From NCBI GenBank assembly GCA_028279875.1, contig JANQMU010000145.1:1-63657 (forward strand): a DNA stretch of 63,657 nt, read 5' to 3'. Numbering within the stretch: position 1 is the stretch's first letter; every line of letters begins with the position of its first letter. Positions 59,764 through 63,657 of the stretch are shown here, piece after piece. The notes beneath the pieces were generated by a model that was given only the letters and a program-made list of their open reading frames with translations, was not told where the DNA came from and did no database searches. This DNA comes from Rhizobiaceae bacterium. Lineage in GTDB: Bacteria; Pseudomonadota; Alphaproteobacteria; Rhizobiales; Rhizobiaceae. The position numbers and the translations under genes were made by a program.

Positions 59764-62700
59764 TCACATCGGCGCGCACACACCTCGGCCCTTGGGTCCA
59801 AGTTTTGGCTTGTTATCCGATTTGCCCACCCCCAACTGAACCCGCAGGACCCGAGCGGCGGACGTTAACCGGCTATTCGTGGCTAGGGCATCGGCATAGC
59901 CGAAGTCTCCGATATCGTTCTCCGCGAACACGCAATCGCGCTCCCATTGGGCCTGAGGAATTGATACGAGACTTTTAAACGGCGGATTCGTTTGATTCCC
60001 AAAATCCCATGCGAGAATTTCCTGTGCTGTAAACCCGGAGGTTGCCAGACACCTGTTGAGCGTTTGCGCTGTTTTGGAACTCCCGCCGTCGGTGGCGGGA
60101 ACGACTTGTGCGATCCGCCTCAGGAAAAGGGCCTCTTTGAGTCCTGGGTTCGTATTCCAACGTGGCGTCGCCGATTCGATAACCGCGTCTGCAGTCAAGC
60201 GGCTCAGCGCCACTAATTTGGTCAATGGGAATGTTTCACCGAGACCGCCATTAAGCGCTTGCCGAAACAACCGCTGGACCAGCAACAACTCTTCCACCGG
60301 CGTGACTTCATCCCGACGGGTGGGATCATCGGCTATATCATTTATTGCGTTCCAGATAATACCCTTCAGCATCGGGTATTGCCATGGATCCTCGTCGTAG
60401 GCCGACCGAAGCGCGCGGGTGTCGTCATCATCGCCAAATCTCTTGTCGGGCGAAAAACGAAAATAGGGCGGGCTATCAAATGTTGCTTGGATCAGGAACT
60501 CAAGATTGGATTGCGGTCCTAGGGGATGGTGCGGGTGAATTGCGGGGCCGGAGCTAGCGGGTCTGTGCTTGGCGAATTCCAAATCCTTTGAGAGCCTCCA
60601 TGGCGCTTCGCGGACACCGCTGACGGTGCCCCGGTCGGGAAGGGGCGTTATTGCATTTAATAGGTAGTTACGGTCTATTTTCGTTGCAGCCGAGCGGCGA
60701 AGACAGGTTTTGACATCAGTGAACTCGCGACCGCCCTTAAGGCATGTGTCGATGATGTCCACCAGGCCAGAGTCGTAGAAGTCGGTTTTCTTCCTCGGCA
60801 ATTGTAGCATTTGCTGCAGATCAGCAGATCGGATGCTGTTGGCAAGCGCAGCGCTCTCCGGCAATTTACCCTGTTCGTGTTCGATATCCGCCAGTAGGAC
60901 TTTCTCCAATCCCTCAGGGTCCTGAAAATCACCGCTATCGTCCTCGAGAATCTTGAGTATACCGCGCAAGCGCTCGATCCGCGCCAAGCGGTATATTTGA
61001 TCGAACTCTTCTATTGCGTTTGATACATCCCTGTATCCAGCATCATCCTCGAGCTGGTCGAACACATAAAAATCAAGAGCCAACAAGCGGCACCCAAGGG
61101 CGGTGTCCTCGAATGCAGGATGAATGCCGATTCTTTGGTCATTGAAAACCTTGGAGTTGATCACCGTCGCCGGAACAAGACGACCGTCCGCGACATAAGC
61201 CAGTGCGAGGTGAACGACCTGCCTCGAATATGGGCCGGCTTCAATCCATACACCGTCATTACGACGGAAAAAGAGCCGAATCCTTTTGCCCTCGGTTCGC
61301 CATCTCAAATCGGTGAAATCGAGCCGGATATCCGGATTTTCGGGTGGTCGCCCAAAGACCACACCGCCAACATTGGGATTTGAATGCATACGGCTGTAAT
61401 TGTAGGCGGCAGAGCTTCCACCGGATCCTCCGGGCCGGGGCCCCGACGCTATAGGGCTCGACCCAGACGGCTTGGGCGGATCGCCCCGTGGCGGGAAGAA
61501 TCCGTCATACCCGGCTATACTCGGTCGTTTCGGGTCGAAGTGCTTGGCAAATTCCTTGAACTTGTCGACTTTGCGAAACTCGTTTGCGGTGTTTGGCAAA
61601 ATGGCCGCGTCGAATTTGGTGAGGGTTCCCGGTCGGTCCGCTAGGACGCCAGCTGCGTTTTTGCTCAGACCACTCAGTTCCGGCCTAAGACGCTGCAGCT
61701 CGACAAGCTCGCTCATTCTAAAGCCAGCTTGGGCGGCTGAGCCTTGCACTAAGCGTGCCGTCGCCTTTTCGACGCTCCCGCTCCTCATCAGTTCGGCAAG
61801 AAAGACGTGCATCTGCGGATAGACGGACTGGCGATGGACCTGATAGGCCTTCTGCGCAGCCATCCGATCGATGAAAGTGGTATCGACACCGAACCCAACA
61901 CCCAACTCCAGTCCAACCGACAGCGCTCTGAAAATCAACTTCTCCTGCAGCACGGTACGGGTGGGGAGCTCGGTGAACGCTTGTGCGTTGGCCGACATGA
62001 CTTTCTTGAGGTTTTGCCACGCCATCGGGCGTTTTTCGATCATTTCTGAAGAGACGAATGAGCTGAATGCCTCCCGGAGCGGGGTTCGCGCAGAAACGTC
62101 GACCGAGCGCACATGATCGAAAGCAGCTCGCCTGGATAGGATTTCCTCAGGTGTTGATGCCCTCGCCGCCGCCGCCGTTACTGGCCGCTGCTGATCGGCA
62201 AATACGGAGCCCGTTGAGGCTGTCCGTTGCGACGATTGAAACGCGATGGCCTGGGAGAACACGCCGCGGCGTACCGAAAGGCTGCGTACCGTGGCCGGCG
62301 TCGGGCCGTCTCCACCATATCCCGAACGGATAGCAACTCCACGACCGTAGGCGCGTTCGAAGGCGCGCGCCAGGTTGTCGAGCATCGCGGCGTCGCACTC
62401 CGGTCCGTCCTGATCGCACCAGTCTCGCGAAGCCAAATCGCTTTGACGGGGCTCTTCGTCATCCTTGACGTCACCTTCCCTGTCCTGATCATCAGGCGCC
62501 GTGTTGAATTGGTCTGCCTGTTTAGCTAGCAGAATCGCCGATTCCTTGTTGAAGAGTTCAATTGCGAAGCCTTCGATCTCCGACAAGACTTTGGCTAGGC
62601 GGTTGGTTGTGCCTTCGGAAGCACCAACCATCGCCAGGGAAGAGGGTACGAGAAGCAGGCTGGCTGACACCATGGCGACTCGCGCCGTGCCGCCAAGGCT

Positions 62701-63456
62701 TTCCAGCGTACCGCGACTTACGAACAGGCTTGCAAATCGGCCCAGTAATCCCTTCGGCGGCGCATAGTGGATCTGATTCAGTTCGGCGGATATGTCGACG
62801 CGACGCATCAAGTCGAGCATTGTCAATTGCTCTTCCAATGCCTCGCGGTTTTGTCGCATCTTATCGAGCACCATCTCGGACTCTGTGCCGCCGATCTCGT
62901 CGTCTTCGCGAACCGACTGACTTAACTCGTCGATCGTCTGGATTCGGCTGATGATCTCTTGCATGTCAGCCGTAGGCGGCAGAGGAGCCAAACCGCCGTC
63001 TTCCGCCTGCCGAGCGAGGTTCGACAGCTGCGCCTGGAATTCCTTCCGGTAAAGCTCTGTGACCGCCGTTCGCCTAGCCCGCCAGGCAAGATACGCCAAT
63101 GCGCAGACCATCAGGCCGATCACAGTGAGCAGCAGGCCCATCTGCACGTCAGTTACCCGGTCGCGGACAACGGCCAAACTCGACAGAAGAGACTCCACCT
63201 GCGCAATGCCGATATCCGATTTGGCGGAGGCGAACCAGTAACCAAACGCCCACAAGCCCCCCGCTACCAAACCCGCTGAAATGGCAAAAAGCCGTGCAAT
63301 GATGGCCAATTCATCAACGATCCCGATAATTCCGACAACAAGCAATCTTGGTAGATTATCGTTTCCAATGACCGCCCTTTGAAGGAGATTTCGAACTGGA
63401 TATCTGAGCAAGATGAACGTACCGAGGGCGATCAGAAAAAAGACTTCCGGTTTCAT
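59764..63456 (-). CDS. Large uncharacterised membrane protein partnered with STAND ATPase
   Basis: 1230 residues. Predicted membrane segments near 4-20, 38-75 (one or two), 103-123 and 262-282. Short coiled-coil stretches lie at about 140-230, and a very large soluble region follows (about 285-1230), including acidic and Pro/Gly/Ser-rich linkers (about 655-700) and Cys residues (WCDQDGPECD). I recognise no enzyme motif. Only the STAND gene is downstream; the start is at 63456 with 200 bp of upstream sequence left in the window. Confidence 0.75.
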   Translation of the reverse strand: MKPEVFFLIALGTFILLRYPVRNLLQRAVIGNDNLPRLLVVGIIGIVDELAIIARLFAISAGLVAGGLWAFGYWFASAKSDIGIAQVESLLSSLAVVRDRVTDVQMGLLLTVIGLMVCALAYLAWRARRTAVTELYRKEFQAQLSNLARQAEDGGLAPLPPTADMQEIISRIQTIDELSQSVREDDEIGGTESEMVLDKMRQNREALEEQLTMLDLMRRVDISAELNQIHYAPPKGLLGRFASLFVSRGTLESLGGTARVAMVSASLLLVPSSLAMVGASEGTTNRLAKVLSEIEGFAIELFNKESAILLAKQADQFNTAPDDQDREGDVKDDEEPRQSDLASRDWCDQDGPECDAAMLDNLARAFERAYGRGVAIRSGYGGDGPTPATVRSLSVRRGVFSQAIAFQSSQRTASTGSVFADQQRPVTAAAARASTPEEILSRRAAFDHVRSVDVSARTPLREAFSSFVSSEMIEKRPMAWQNLKKVMSANAQAFTELPTRTVLQEKLIFRALSVGLELGVGFGVDTTFIDRMAAQKAYQVHRQSVYPQMHVFLAELMRSGSVEKATARLVQGSAAQAGFRMSELVELQRLRPELSGLSKNAAGVLADRPGTLTKFDAAILPNTANEFRKVDKFKEFAKHFDPKRPSIAGYDGFFPPRGDPPKPSGSSPIASGPRPGGSGGSSAAYNYSRMHSNPNVGGVVFGRPPENPDIRLDFTDLRWRTEGKRIRLFFRRNDGVWIEAGPYSRQVVHLALAYVADGRLVPATVINSKVFNDQRIGIHPAFEDTALGCRLLALDFYVFDQLEDDAGYRDVSNAIEEFDQIYRLARIERLRGILKILEDDSGDFQDPEGLEKVLLADIEHEQGKLPESAALANSIRSADLQQMLQLPRKKTDFYDSGLVDIIDTCLKGGREFTDVKTCLRRSAATKIDRNYLLNAITPLPDRGTVSGVREAPWRLSKDLEFAKHRPASSGPAIHPHHPLGPQSNLEFLIQATFDSPPYFRFSPDKRFGDDDDTRALRSAYDEDPWQYPMLKGIIWNAINDIADDPTRRDEVTPVEELLLVQRLFRQALNGGLGETFPLTKLVALSRLTADAVIESATPRWNTNPGLKEALFLRRIAQVVPATDGGSSKTAQTLNRCLATSGFTAQEILAWDFGNQTNPPFKSLVSIPQAQWERDCVFAENDIGDFGYADALATNSRLTSAARVLRVQLGVGKSDNKPKLGPKGRGVCAPM

Positions 63457-63657
63457 AGCAAATCGGCCTCCGCTCAGAGCCCACTGACCAAGCCTTGAAT
63501 AGAATTAGTTGATACTATCAGAGATTGGATACAGGCTCAAATACTACCGTACATTGCTCAGGGCAACGAATCCAGGTTAACGGCGCAACTGCAATCGCAA
63601 GAAACTGCACCACAATGATTGAGTACTAACGACTGAAGACTCGCGGGAGTTGGTGAA
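63457..63657. other. Upstream of the membrane-STAND operon, window end
   Basis: About 200 bp that should contain the operon promoter (minus strand). No gene or clear repeat is visible. Confidence 0.4.

Overview
The window looks like an alphaproteobacterial chromosome, probably Hyphomicrobiales (Rhizobiaceae/Phyllobacteriaceae-like). The block murA - DUF2948 - hisD - UPF0262 - LMW phosphatase - infA - maf - yacG - tRNA-Phe, all on the minus strand, is a conserved housekeeping order in that group. Most of the core is GC-rich.

Layout. (1) 1-6216: the housekeeping block, ending at tRNA-Thr(GGT). (2) About 6217-33042: a mobile element of roughly 27 kb integrated at the 3' end of tRNA-Thr, visibly more AT-rich. 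It carries a large serine recombinase at the tRNA junction and a VirD4-like coupling ATPase with a train of small ORFs under one operator-studded promoter. It also has a tyrosine integrase, a PaeR7I/XhoI-type restriction-modification pair, a five-gene minus-strand cluster with two nuclease-like proteins and a PIN protein, ArdC antirestriction, a large ParB, an XRE-membrane-S1 protein, a relaxase and MobC. No complete type IV secretion system is visible, so it is best read as an integrative mobilizable element (IME). (3) 33065-39351: core genes, with a BLUF blue-light sensor facing a GGDEF-EAL c-di-GMP enzyme, then IclR and an SBP56/methanethiol-oxidase-like operon with a CoA-binding protein and a ferredoxin. 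(4) 39594-44610: a secreted protein with a very basic tail, OsmC and two flavoproteins. The first two genes share a duplicated promoter. (5) 44675-52777: a LysR-TRAP transporter-catabolic cluster (DapA-like aldolase, SDR, tautomerase, TetR, MttB-like methyltransferase). (6) 52790-56745: O-antigen ligase-like protein, a small secreted protein, and a decayed IS256 element abutting an IS481 stub. (7) 56978-63456: a two-gene operon of a 1230-residue membrane protein and a 902-residue DUF4062-STAND ATPase-TPR protein.

The best candidates for an undescribed system are the membrane protein/DUF4062-STAND operon (56978-63456), which resembles the logic of STAND anti-phage sensors. Next are the five-gene cluster at 21558-24913 beside the restriction-modification genes, and the XRE-transmembrane-S1 protein at 29058-30791. 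Other notable signals are the serine recombinase frame that runs open through antisense tRNA-Thr into murA, three tandem-operator promoters, two hairpin-dense non-coding stretches (18654-18779 and 25014-25294), and a 49-bp promoter block repeated in front of two unrelated genes. All functional calls come from reading sequence and motifs. No database search was possible.
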